A stretch of DNA of 15,197 nucleotides, from positions 1 to 15,197 of the forward strand of contig JBGAIL010000115.1 in assembly GCA_044225565.1 (NCBI GenBank). Direction: 5' to 3'. The stretch comes from CAVXAE01 sp044225565 (lineage in GTDB: Bacteria > Pseudomonadota > Gammaproteobacteria > Steroidobacterales > Steroidobacteraceae). Position 1 is the stretch's first letter, and each line of letters starts with the position of its first letter. The notes beneath the pieces were generated by a model, which saw nothing but the letters and a program-made list of their open reading frames with translations, made no database searches and was not told the origin of the DNA. Shown one piece after another: positions 1 to 6,536 of the stretch. A program made the translations under genes and the position numbers.

Positions 1-78
1 AATCAGAAAATGGAATTTATTGCGGGCCGATGGCCGCTCCCCATTCACTAGTAGGCCAACTCTCCCACGGAACGCACG
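1..78. other. left-edge leader, no gene recognised
   Basis: This is the stretch before the first gene. In the frame of the downstream monooxygenase it is open from the edge to two consecutive TAG stops at 49-54, so the monooxygenase cannot start earlier than 55. The open stretch before those stops is too short to call as the tail of an upstream gene. No convincing -35/-10 pair or strong Shine-Dalgarno sequence is visible before the ATG at 79, so the operon may begin further upstream or use a weak ribosome site. Confidence 0.5.
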
Positions 79-1572
79 ATGATCAAGACAGGCGCACAGC
101 ACGGCGAATCGCTCCGCGACGGGAGGCAGATCTACATCAACGGCGCATCCGTGGAAGACGTGACCCGTCACGCCGCGTTCGGGCGATCGGTCGCCTCGGT
201 CTGCCGGCTGTTCGATTTCCAGAGCGATCCGCTCAACCGTCCGCTGATGACCTTCGAGACCCCGGATTCCCGCACGCTCGCCCACGTCATGTGGAAACCG
301 CCCCGCAGCCGCGAAGACCTGGAACGGCGGCGCGAGGCGCTGGTCGCCTGGGCGCAGCTGCACGCGGGATTCCTGGGCCGCTCGCCGGATCACGTGGCTT
401 CATGCATCACCGGCATGTACATGGGCCTGGGTGTCTTCGAGCAGTACGATCGCCAGCGAGCTGGCGCGCTTGCGGATTACTACCGCTACGCACGCGACAA
501 CGACATCTATCTCACCTACGTCATCATCAATCCGCAGGCCGATCGCTCGAAGAGCGCGGCGGAGCAGGCAGACCCCTTCCTCACTGCCGGCATCGTGGAC
601 CGCGACGCGCGGGGAGTGACCATCCGCGGGGGAAAGATGCTCGGCACGGGAGCGCCGATGGCGAATGAAGTGCTGGTCACCTGCATACAGCCGCTGCAGC
701 CCGGCGACGAGAAGTACGCCGTCTCCTTTGCCATCCCTCTCAACTCGCGGGGCGTGAAGATCCTCTCGCGAAAGTCCTACGAGCAGAGCGCGCCCAGCGT
801 GTTCGATTGCCCTTTCTCGAGCCGTTTCGACGAGAACGACTCGCTGATCTACTTCGAAGACGTGCACGTGCCCTGGGAGCGGATCTTCGTGGCCGGCGAC
901 ATCGCCATGTGTCAGAAGCAGTTCCACGCGACTCCGGCCCACGTGCTGCAGAACTATCAGGCACAGATCAGGCTGATGGTGAAGCTGCGCTTCTTCCTGG
1001 GCGTCGCGCATCGCATCGCCTCCGTCAACGGCACCCTCCAGTTCCCGCAGGTGCGCGAGACGCTGGGTCAGCTGGCCGCGGAGGCGGCCATGGTCGAAGG
1101 GCTGGTGCTGGGCATGGAGGCGCGCGGCAGCATGCTCGGCGAGTACTTCGTGCCCGACCGGCACCTTCTCTATTCCGCTCAGGTGCTCACTCAGCAGCTC
1201 TATCCGCGCTTCGTGGACGCGCTGCGCGACCTCGCCGGCGGCGGCATGATCATGCTGCCTTCCTCGATCGACGATTTCGCGGACCCGCAGCTGCGCCGGC
1301 TCATCCAGCGCACGCAGCAGAGTCCGGCGGCGAACGCGGAAGACCGGGTGAAGTTCTACAAGCTGGCCTGGGACGTGGTCGGCTCCGAATTCGGCTCACG
1401 GCACACGCAATACGAGATGTTCTATGCCGGCGCGACGTTCGTCACGCGCGGTCACTCGTTCCGCTGCTACGACTGGGCTGCATCCAACGCGCTGCTCGAC
1501 GGATTCCTGGGCAGCTATTCCCTCGAGCAGGAGCTCGGTTCCCGCGCCGGAGGCGATCATGGCCATCGATAA
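79..1572 (+). CDS. HpaB-family FADH2-dependent flavin monooxygenase
   Basis: A 497-residue protein of the 4-hydroxyphenylacetate 3-monooxygenase large-subunit family, whose members are usually about 480-520 residues. These enzymes use FADH2 from a separate flavin reductase plus O2 to hydroxylate phenolic or related rings in the cytoplasm. The start resembles HpaB (LRDGRQIYINGASVEDVT, residues 12-29). The conserved core includes SSRFDENDSLIYFEDVHVPW (about 257-276) and VGSEFGSRHTQYE near 433-445. Against the E. coli HpaB sequence as I recall it, R113 is kept (R101), but Y117 aligns with H105 and H155 with Y147. Both phenol-contacting residues are therefore changed, and the substrate is probably not 4-hydroxyphenylacetate. 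No reductase (HpaC) lies in the window. The stop overlaps the cupin start by 14 bp, which implies one operon. The ATG at 79 is the first start after two in-frame stops, but its ribosome site is weak. The family call is firm; the substrate is unknown. Confidence 0.9.
   Translation: MIKTGAQHGESLRDGRQIYINGASVEDVTRHAAFGRSVASVCRLFDFQSDPLNRPLMTFETPDSRTLAHVMWKPPRSREDLERRREALVAWAQLHAGFLGRSPDHVASCITGMYMGLGVFEQYDRQRAGALADYYRYARDNDIYLTYVIINPQADRSKSAAEQADPFLTAGIVDRDARGVTIRGGKMLGTGAPMANEVLVTCIQPLQPGDEKYAVSFAIPLNSRGVKILSRKSYEQSAPSVFDCPFSSRFDENDSLIYFEDVHVPWERIFVAGDIAMCQKQFHATPAHVLQNYQAQIRLMVKLRFFLGVAHRIASVNGTLQFPQVRETLGQLAAEAAMVEGLVLGMEARGSMLGEYFVPDRHLLYSAQVLTQQLYPRFVDALRDLAGGGMIMLPSSIDDFADPQLRRLIQRTQQSPAANAEDRVKFYKLAWDVVGSEFGSRHTQYEMFYAGATFVTRGHSFRCYDWAASNALLDGFLGSYSLEQELGSRAGGDHGHR
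1549..1553 (+). promoter_or_regulatory. ribosome binding site fixing the cupin start
   Basis: GGAGG lies 5 nt before the ATG at 1559, inside the end of the monooxygenase gene. It selects 1559 over upstream in-frame starts back to 1424, whose translation has no cupin character. Confidence 0.75.
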
Positions 1573-1960
1573 GCCGCACCTCGAATTCATGCCGGTCGAT
1601 CTCGCGCGAGGCTGGGAGGTTCCGAAAGGCTATCCCCGCGGTATCCAGCAGAAGATCCTCGCAGGCGCGCTGGACGAGGGAGCGCACAAGGGAACGCGTA
1701 CCCGTTTGCTGAGATTCGAGCCCGGCGCATACACAACCGAGCCCTTCGTCCACGAGTACTGGGAGGAAGTGTTCCTGGTCAGCGGAGATCTCTCCGTCGG
1801 CTCGGACGAGCACGGCAACGGCGGAGAGCGCTTCGCTTCGCACACGTATGCCTGCCGCCCGCCGGGCGCGTTTCACGGGCCGTTCAAATCCACGGAAGGC
1901 TGCCTCCTGCTCGAGCTTCATTATTACGAAGAGTCCGAGCCATGCCCCGCCTCACGCTGA
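1559..1960 (+). CDS. small cupin-domain protein
   Basis: A 133-residue single-domain cupin, a metal-binding beta-barrel of the type found in dioxygenases, isomerases and regulators. The first cupin motif reads FVHEYWEEVFLVSGDL (63-78), with H65 and E69 or E70 as likely metal ligands. The second reads PPGAFHGPF (101-109), with H106. The protein has no signal peptide or membrane segment and should be cytoplasmic. Its gene overlaps the monooxygenase by 14 bp and the DUF2848 gene by 19 bp, so the three are probably translationally coupled and act in one pathway. It could be a ring-cleaving dioxygenase, an isomerase or a non-catalytic sensor; the sequence does not decide. The fold call is firm and the reaction unknown. 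Confidence 0.85.
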   Translation: MAIDKPHLEFMPVDLARGWEVPKGYPRGIQQKILAGALDEGAHKGTRTRLLRFEPGAYTTEPFVHEYWEEVFLVSGDLSVGSDEHGNGGERFASHTYACRPPGAFHGPFKSTEGCLLLELHYYEESEPCPASR

Positions 1961-2625
1961 TCGAGCATTCCAGGGCAGCCGCCGTGCGGCACGAGGTCAT
2001 CATCGATTCGCTCGTCATTGCGGGCTGGACCGGCCGCGACGCTGCCGCGGTGCAGGCGCACATCCAGGAGCTCGAGCAGATCGGGGTGGCACCGCCCCCA
2101 CGAACGCCGATGTTCTATCGCGTCGCTGCCGGAAACCTCACCACGGCGCCCGTGATCGAGGTAGCCGGCCGGACGAGCTCCGGTGAGGCGGAAGTCGTGC
2201 TGGTCTCGGCGGGCGCGGGCCTGTGGGTCGGGCTGGGGTCGGATCACACGGACCGCAGCCTCGAAAAGCAGTGCGTGACGCTCTCGAAGCAGATCTGCGC
2301 CAAACCGCTCGCGATGAGCGTATGGCCTTTCGCGGAGGTCGCCGATCACTGGGACGAGCTCGAGCTGAGCTCCTCGGTGAGCGTCGAAGGTCAGGATGCC
2401 CTCTATCAGCGGGGCTCGGTAGCCGCGCTGCGCGCGCCCCTCGACCTCGCCGAAGCGTACTGTGGCAATCGCGAGCTGGCGGCAGGCACGGCCATGTATT
2501 GCGGAACGCTGCCGGCTGAGGGGGGCGTGCGCTTCGCGGATCGCATGGTTCTGGAGCTGCGCGACCCGGTGCTCGGGCGCACCTTGCGGCACTCTTACAT
2601 GATCACGCCCCTTCCAGTCGCATAG
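1942..2625 (+). CDS. DUF2848 protein, probable fumarylacetoacetate-hydrolase-like fold
   Basis: A 227-residue protein matching my recollection of the DUF2848 family. Recognisable blocks are IDSLVIAGWTGRD (21-33), MFYRVAAGNLTTA (57-69), GLWVGLGSDHTDR (93-105) and KPLAMSVWPFAEVADHWDEL (121-140), then GTAMYCGTLP (182-191), which recalls the glycine-rich strand of FAH-type hydrolases. I recall that this family is grouped with the fumarylacetoacetase-like superfamily. If so, a C-C bond hydrolase, hydratase or decarboxylase role on an acyl-pyruvate-like or enol intermediate is plausible, but that is inference. The start at 1942 overlaps the cupin stop by 19 bp and has only a weak purine-rich leader (GAAGAG, 1928-1933), so coupling to cupin translation is likely. 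It is the last gene of the trio and a hairpin follows 6 bp after the stop. Confidence 0.85.
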   Translation: MPRLTLIEHSRAAAVRHEVIIDSLVIAGWTGRDAAAVQAHIQELEQIGVAPPPRTPMFYRVAAGNLTTAPVIEVAGRTSSGEAEVVLVSAGAGLWVGLGSDHTDRSLEKQCVTLSKQICAKPLAMSVWPFAEVADHWDELELSSSVSVEGQDALYQRGSVAALRAPLDLAEAYCGNRELAAGTAMYCGTLPAEGGVRFADRMVLELRDPVLGRTLRHSYMITPLPVA

Positions 2626-2631
2626 TCAGCG

Positions 2632-2671
2632 CAAGCGAGTCGATGCGGAGGCCATGATCGATTGACGCTTG
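2632..2671 (+). terminator. hairpin after the monooxygenase operon, possible terminator
   Basis: CAAGCG (2632-2637) pairs with CGCTTG (2666-2671) and TCGAT (2640-2644) with ATCGA (2657-2661). That gives an 11-bp stem with an asymmetric internal loop (AG against TTGA) and a 12-nt loop. It begins 6 bp after the DUF2848 stop, where a terminator is expected, but no T-run follows. It may be a weak or factor-dependent terminator, a 3'-end stabiliser or a regulator site. Loop bases 2645-2650 (GCGGAG) can instead pair with CTCCGC at 2673-2678. Confidence 0.4.
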
Positions 2672-2702
2672 TCTCCGCTAGCCTCAACCCGAGGGCAGGG
2701 TA

Positions 2703-2729
2703 TTGCCAGCGTGCTGCGCCATCTAATAT
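2703..2729 (+). promoter_or_regulatory. candidate sigma70-type promoter for the coiled-coil protein gene
   Basis: TTGCCA (2703-2708) and TAATAT (2724-2729) are separated by 15 bp, shorter than the usual 16-18. The -10 match is good (5 of 6) and the AT-rich block stands out from the surrounding GC-rich DNA. Transcription would begin about 15-20 nt before the ATG at 2754. A Shine-Dalgarno GGAG (2742-2745) lies 8 nt before that ATG and fixes the start. Confidence 0.45.
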
Positions 2730-2753
2730 GGTCGAGCAAACGGAGAGGGCGTC

Positions 2754-4403
2754 ATGGATTCAGCACGGCACACACAGAGCCAACGCCGCAGTCGAGGCGA
2801 CATTCGCATCCGACCCATCAGCCAGGTGGTGCTGGATCTGCGGGTGCCGGATCTGGAGACGGGCTTCGGCGACGTGCGTACGCGCACGCTCGACTGGATT
2901 TCGCGGCGCGCCGGAGGGGCGCTGCCCGCCGAAGCCTGGAAGGGCGACACCTTCGAGTTGCAGGATGTGGGCGCGCAACGTACGGGGGCCATTGCGCTGG
3001 ACAAACCCCGGTATTGGGGCGCACGCGCCGACGATGCCGACAAACAGGTGGCGCAGCGGACATGGACGACCGAATTCGGGATCGGAATTCTCGCGTCGAA
3101 ATTGCTCTACGGCTGCCGGTTGCAATGCGTCACCCAAGGGGACGATGCGCCTTACATGCCGAGCATTCCGTCCGTCGTGCGCAGGGTCGTCAGAGAGTTC
3201 GACGCTCGCATCGATGATTTCCGGGTGCAGGAGAAGGCCTGGTTTCTGGATGATCAGGAAGAGACGGACCAGTTCATCAGGTTGCTGCTCTCGAATGCGC
3301 GAAAGTACGCCGTCATCGCCATCTCGCAATCGCGCAACTCCGGTGATGAATGGCGCTCCAATGCGGCAGAGAGCGCCAACGACCTCGCCTTCCGGCTCAT
3401 CGGGGCGGCCCATGTCGTCGTCGTCTCCGAGCGGGCGAGCTATGCGCTCACGGATGCGCTCGGTCGGGAGTTCTCGGTGTTCAACGGCGCCGTGCGCACG
3501 TACAAGACGGGATTCAACCCGAACCGGGACGAGCCCGCCCATCATCCCATCGCCCTGCCGGCATCGATCGCATCGTGGCCCGCGGGAGGGTTCCTCGAAT
3601 TCCTGGTCATGCAGTCGCTGCGCCTGTCGGTCTCCGGCCAGGATGTCGAGGCCGAGCTGCCTTCCTTCTCGAGCCTGCGCAGTGTTGCGATCAAACAGCG
3701 GCGCGAGGCAGCGGGGCAGTCCGGGAAGTCCGACGCGGAGCTGCTGGAGCTCGCGATGTCGGAGAACGAGCTCCTGCGCAAGCAACGCGAGGAAGAGCAG
3801 CGAACCAGCGATGGCTTGCTCGAAGCCGCCGAGCAGGAGCGGGACACCGCAGTCGAGGAGCGCGATGAAGCCCGCAACGAAGTGCGCAAGCTCCGCGAAC
3901 GGGTGGAGCACCTGCTCGATGGGTTCCGTGCCAAAGGCCGCAGCGAGGAGGTCGAGATTCCGGGCTCGCTCGACAAGCTCGAGCCCTGGGCGGACCGGTA
4001 TCTTTCAGGGGCGGTGGTTCTGCTGAACCGTGCGATTCGCGCAGCCAAGAAGTCCGACTTTGAGGACGTAGGGCTGGTCTACCGGACGCTGCTGATCCTG
4101 CGCGACTCGTACGTGCCCATGCGGCGCGGCGGAGATGCGGCGCAGAAGAAGGCTTACGAAGCTGCGCTCGCCGAGCAGGGTCTCGAGGAATCGCCTTCGT
4201 TCGCGGGGGCGGGGGCCGGGCGGCACGGCGATGAGTACTTCGTCAGTTTCGGCGGCCGCCGACGCGAGCTGGAACGTCACATCAAGGGCAGCAATTCGCG
4301 GGAGCAGCGTTTCGGATTCCGGCTTTATTTCTTCTGGGACGAGCAGAGCCAGCAGGCCATCGTGGGATGGCTGCCGGGTCATCTCACGACCGGGGTCAGT
4401 TGA
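2754..4403 (+). CDS. uncharacterised coiled-coil protein with a globular N-terminal region and a C-terminal beta motif
   Basis: A 549-residue soluble protein that I do not recognise as a named family. Residues about 15-290 look globular. They include predicted strands KYAVIAIS (184-191) and AHVVVVS (219-225), separated by a helix and followed by LTDALGREFSVFNGAVRTY (232-250). Residues about 325-390 are a charged heptad-like coiled coil very rich in E, R, K and L. Residues 405-470 look helical. The end, FGFRLYFFWDEQSQQAIVGW (520-539) then LPGHL (540-544), resembles the final strands of RelE/ParE-like small proteins; this is resemblance only. No Walker A, HTH, signal peptide or transmembrane segment is evident. 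The ATG at 2754 has a good GGAG 8 nt upstream. DUF2200 follows after 65 bp, without a clear terminator, so they may be co-transcribed. A defence, DNA-repair or toxin-like role is conceivable but unsupported. Confidence 0.8.
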   Translation: MDSARHTQSQRRSRGDIRIRPISQVVLDLRVPDLETGFGDVRTRTLDWISRRAGGALPAEAWKGDTFELQDVGAQRTGAIALDKPRYWGARADDADKQVAQRTWTTEFGIGILASKLLYGCRLQCVTQGDDAPYMPSIPSVVRRVVREFDARIDDFRVQEKAWFLDDQEETDQFIRLLLSNARKYAVIAISQSRNSGDEWRSNAAESANDLAFRLIGAAHVVVVSERASYALTDALGREFSVFNGAVRTYKTGFNPNRDEPAHHPIALPASIASWPAGGFLEFLVMQSLRLSVSGQDVEAELPSFSSLRSVAIKQRREAAGQSGKSDAELLELAMSENELLRKQREEEQRTSDGLLEAAEQERDTAVEERDEARNEVRKLRERVEHLLDGFRAKGRSEEVEIPGSLDKLEPWADRYLSGAVVLLNRAIRAAKKSDFEDVGLVYRTLLILRDSYVPMRRGGDAAQKKAYEAALAEQGLEESPSFAGAGAGRHGDEYFVSFGGRRRELERHIKGSNSREQRFGFRLYFFWDEQSQQAIVGWLPGHLTTGVS

Positions 4404-4468
4404 GCCGGGTGTAGACGGGCTGCCGGGAAATTTGGGAGCTTCGCCGCTGCCGCAACGGAGCAACGACA

Positions 4469-4819
4469 ATGAGCAACGATCGGGTCTTCGCCATGAAGTT
4501 CGCCAGGGTCTATCCGCTGTACGTTCAGAAGGCGCAGCGCAAGAATCGCACGAAAGAGGAAGTGGACCGGATCATCCGCTGGTTGACGGGTTACAGCCAG
4601 GCGGAGCTGCAACGGCAGATCGAGCTGGAGAGCGATCTCAGGGCGTTCTTTGACCGGGCGCCGGCCCTTCATCCGAACAGCTCCCTCATCAAGGGCGTGG
4701 TGTGCGGTGTTCGCGTGGAAGACGTCGAAGATCCGCTGATGCGCAAGATACGCTACCTGGACAAGCTCATCGACGAGCTGGCGAAGGGAAGGGCGATGGA
4801 GAAGATTCTGCGGCAGTAA
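4469..4819 (+). CDS. DUF2200 domain protein
   Basis: A 116-residue protein that fits the DUF2200 family over its whole length. Diagnostic blocks are FARVYPLYVQKAQRKNRTKE (11-30), EVDRIIRWLTGYSQAEL (31-47), then GVVCGVRVEDVEDPLMRKIR (75-94), and the ending YLDKLIDELAKGRAMEKILR. The family is small, cytoplasmic, mostly helical and of unknown function. A Shine-Dalgarno GGAG (4457-4460) sits 8 nt before the ATG. The stop lies only 5 bp from the end of the convergent LysR gene, so the two transcripts must run into each other. It may share the promoter of the upstream coiled-coil gene, since no clear promoter is visible in the 65-bp gap. The family call is firm; no function can be given. Confidence 0.88.
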   Translation: MSNDRVFAMKFARVYPLYVQKAQRKNRTKEEVDRIIRWLTGYSQAELQRQIELESDLRAFFDRAPALHPNSSLIKGVVCGVRVEDVEDPLMRKIRYLDKLIDELAKGRAMEKILRQ

Positions 4820-4824
4820 GGCCT

Positions 4825-5790
4825 TCACCGTGGCGCCGCGGGGCGCTTCCGGCCTTTCGGACCGGCTGGCTTCGTCCCTCCGAGCAGAGCGAAGAGCCAC
4901 GCCAGGCCCGCGTCCATCAATGCAACCTTCGGAGCGACGGCATTGAGTCGGAAGCCGGGGAGCGGCAGCGGAGACTCGAGAGACACTACGCCGAAGCGCG
5001 CCGCATGCATGGCGGCGAACCGCCTCGGCAAGGCGGATAAGAGGTCCGTCTCGGCGATGACCGCCAGGGCGAACATGAAGTTCGGTACGGTCAGAGCGAT
5101 CCGCCGCGCCCGGCCTTGCTTTTCCAGTCGCTCATCGACGAAGCCATGCGGATCGCCGCTGTGCGAGACGACCAGGTGCTGCATCTCGCAGAAACGCGCC
5201 AGGCTCGGATCGCGCGTGAACGGATGCCCGCGCCGCGCGACGATGACGAAATCCTCTTCGTAGATACAGCGAGCCTCGAAGCGCGTTGGAATGTCGTCGG
5301 ACGGAATGATCGCGATGTCCATGTCGCGCGCTTCCAGATCGGCAATGGCCGCCTGCCAGACGCGAGCTGGCGAAGGCAGGAGCTGACGCAAGCCGATGTC
5401 GATGCGCGGCGCGACCCGCCGCAGCTTGGTGAGAAGCGGGCGTAGCACGACGGCCGAGACGCCGTCCGGCGCTCCGATCACGAAACGGCGTTCGGAGGCG
5501 GCGGGATCGAACGGTTCGGCAGTCGAGATGACGCTTCGCGCGCGCGCAAGAATTTCGGCGACCGGCTCGGCCAGCTGTGTTGCCCGCTCGGTCGGAACCA
5601 CGCCCTTCGGCGTGCGCAGGAATAGTGGGTCGTTGAGCAGCCGCCGCAGGCGGCCGAGGCCGTGACTCACCGCTGAAGCCGAGAGGTTGAGTCTTTCCGC
5701 CGCCTGCCCGACGTGCCGCCTTTCCAGCACCACCTCGAACAGGACCAGGAGGTTGAGGTCGACGCGGGATAGATCAATCTTGTTCAGCAT
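4825..5790 (-). CDS. LysR-type transcriptional regulator
   Basis: A 321-residue regulator of the usual LysR length. The N-terminal winged HTH (about 6-65) reads VDLNLLVLFEVVLERRHVGQ (10-29) followed by AAERLNLSASAVSHGLGRLR, then DPLFLRTPKGVVPTERA. The substrate-binding part includes RRFVIGAPDGVSAVVLRPLL (about 101-120), a layout I associate with the NodD/NahR/LinR-like branch, whose effectors are often aromatic. It is a DNA-binding cytoplasmic protein, usually a tetramer. It is divergent from the VOC gene across 145 bp, the classic arrangement in which a LysR protein controls both itself and its neighbour, so the VOC and SnoaL-like genes are its likely targets. The ATG at 5790 has AGGA close upstream. 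The effector is unknown. Confidence 0.92.
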   Translation of the reverse strand: MLNKIDLSRVDLNLLVLFEVVLERRHVGQAAERLNLSASAVSHGLGRLRRLLNDPLFLRTPKGVVPTERATQLAEPVAEILARARSVISTAEPFDPAASERRFVIGAPDGVSAVVLRPLLTKLRRVAPRIDIGLRQLLPSPARVWQAAIADLEARDMDIAIIPSDDIPTRFEARCIYEEDFVIVARRGHPFTRDPSLARFCEMQHLVVSHSGDPHGFVDERLEKQGRARRIALTVPNFMFALAVIAETDLLSALPRRFAAMHAARFGVVSLESPLPLPGFRLNAVAPKVALMDAGLAWLFALLGGTKPAGPKGRKRPAAPR

Positions 5791-5795
5791 GTTCC

Positions 5796-5817
5796 TGAAA
5801 TCATATCAATGGATTCA
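5796..5817. promoter_or_regulatory. possible LysR operator dyad in the divergent intergenic region
   Basis: This is an AT-rich patch in an otherwise GC-rich gap. TGAAATC (5796-5802) and GGATTCA (5811-5817) form an imperfect dyad (5 of 7 positions) with an 8-bp centre, the size expected of a LysR box. It lies 5-27 bp upstream of the LysR start. On the minus strand TATGAT (5805-5800) could serve as its -10, so autoregulation by occlusion is plausible. The match is weak. Confidence 0.3.
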
Positions 5818-5860
5818 TCAGGGTGTGCGGGTAATCTCGCGGGCATGGAGGCGCGCCGCA

Positions 5861-5891
5861 CCGGCTGAGGCCGGCGCCTCCGGCCAGCCGG
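5861..5891 (+). other. strong GC-rich hairpin in the leader of the VOC gene
   Basis: CCGGCT (5861-5866) pairs with AGCCGG (5886-5891) and GGCCGG (5869-5874) with CCGGCC (5880-5885). This gives a 12-bp G/C-rich stem with a 2-nt GA bulge and a CGCCT loop. It ends 29 nt before the Shine-Dalgarno of the VOC gene. No T-run follows, so it is not a standard terminator. It could stabilise the transcript, attenuate it, or simply reflect high GC content. Confidence 0.5.
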
Positions 5892-5935
5892 GCACGCCGC
5901 GGCGAAGTTCTCGGTAAACCAGGGGAAGCATCACG

Positions 5936-6481
5936 ATGATCCATCACATGTCTTTCGGCGTCAGCGATCCGAAGCGCGTCGCCCACGTATTGGCGGAGTT
6001 GACCGGCGCGACCCCGGTTCGCGCGCCGAGTCCTCCTTTCCCGCACCGGGCATGGTTCCTGCTCGCGGGGGACGACCGCGGGTCGCTTCTGGAGCTGCTG
6101 CCAGCAACGACCGTGCTCGATCCCGACGCATCGCTCGGCCTGCGCCAGCGGCCGGCCACGTTCGAGCCGGTGAATGCCCATGTGCTGATCGGCGCCGCCG
6201 TGGGCGGCGACGAGATCGCTGCCATTGCCGGCCGCGAGGGCTGGCGCGTGCAGGAGGTCGAAACCGGCCTGTTCAAGGTCGTCAAGCTCTGGATCGACGG
6301 CACGGTGCTGGTCGAGATGCTCGCGAAGGGGGAAGCCGCGCGTTACGTCGAGACGTTCGGGGCGGCCGGCATGGCGACGCTCGATGGCACGTTGCGCGAG
6401 CTCGAGGCGAAGATGGCCGATGTCCTCTCGGCTCGGATGACGCCAGACCAACTCAGGGCCGTGCTCGGCGATGCTGCCTAG
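5936..6481 (+). CDS. VOC-superfamily (glyoxalase-like) protein
   Basis: A 181-residue protein with two beta-alpha-beta-beta-beta modules typical of vicinal oxygen chelate proteins. Module one starts IHHMSFGVSDPKRVAHVLAE (2-21) and ends SLLELLP (50-56). Module two starts VNAHVLIGAAVGGDEI (79-94) and ends VLVEMLA (124-130). H4, E53, H82 and E127 sit where VOC metal ligands normally lie, so it is probably a metal-dependent enzyme rather than an antibiotic-binding variant. Helical residues after about 133 extend the core. AGGGGAAG (5921-5928), 7 nt before the ATG, fixes the start. It is divergent from the LysR gene and followed after 55 bp by the SnoaL-like gene, so all three probably form one regulated unit. 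The substrate is unknown; dioxygenase, lyase or isomerase chemistry are all possible. Confidence 0.75.
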   Translation: MIHHMSFGVSDPKRVAHVLAELTGATPVRAPSPPFPHRAWFLLAGDDRGSLLELLPATTVLDPDASLGLRQRPATFEPVNAHVLIGAAVGGDEIAAIAGREGWRVQEVETGLFKVVKLWIDGTVLVEMLAKGEAARYVETFGAAGMATLDGTLRELEAKMADVLSARMTPDQLRAVLGDAA

Positions 6482-6522
6482 CGAACGCTCGGCGCGGCCA
6501 AAGCAAAATTGAATCTCGATCC

Positions 6523-6528
6523 AAAGGA
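6523..6528 (+). promoter_or_regulatory. ribosome binding site supporting a GTG start
   Basis: AAAGGA lies 8 nt before the GTG at 6537. The only nearby alternative, the ATG at 6636, has no purine-rich leader and would remove the Tat signal peptide, so the GTG is preferred. Confidence 0.65.
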
Positions 6529-6536
6529 ACGACCCG

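Noticed and set aside
2632..2678. H-type pseudoknot using both possible pairings after the monooxygenase operon
   Set aside because: With 0 nt and 1 nt linkers the strands cannot cross an 11-bp and a 6-bp stem, so only alternative structures are plausible.
2760..3911. Minus-strand open frame of 383 codons opposite the coiled-coil gene
   Set aside because: It has no domain character and no ribosome site. The plus-strand gene has a promoter candidate, a Shine-Dalgarno and a clear coiled coil.
4369..4427. Ten-bp direct repeat GGCTGCCGGG at 4369-4378 and 4418-4427
   Set aside because: Short, very GC-rich and partly coding. A pair like this is expected by chance in this composition, and no mobile element is nearby.
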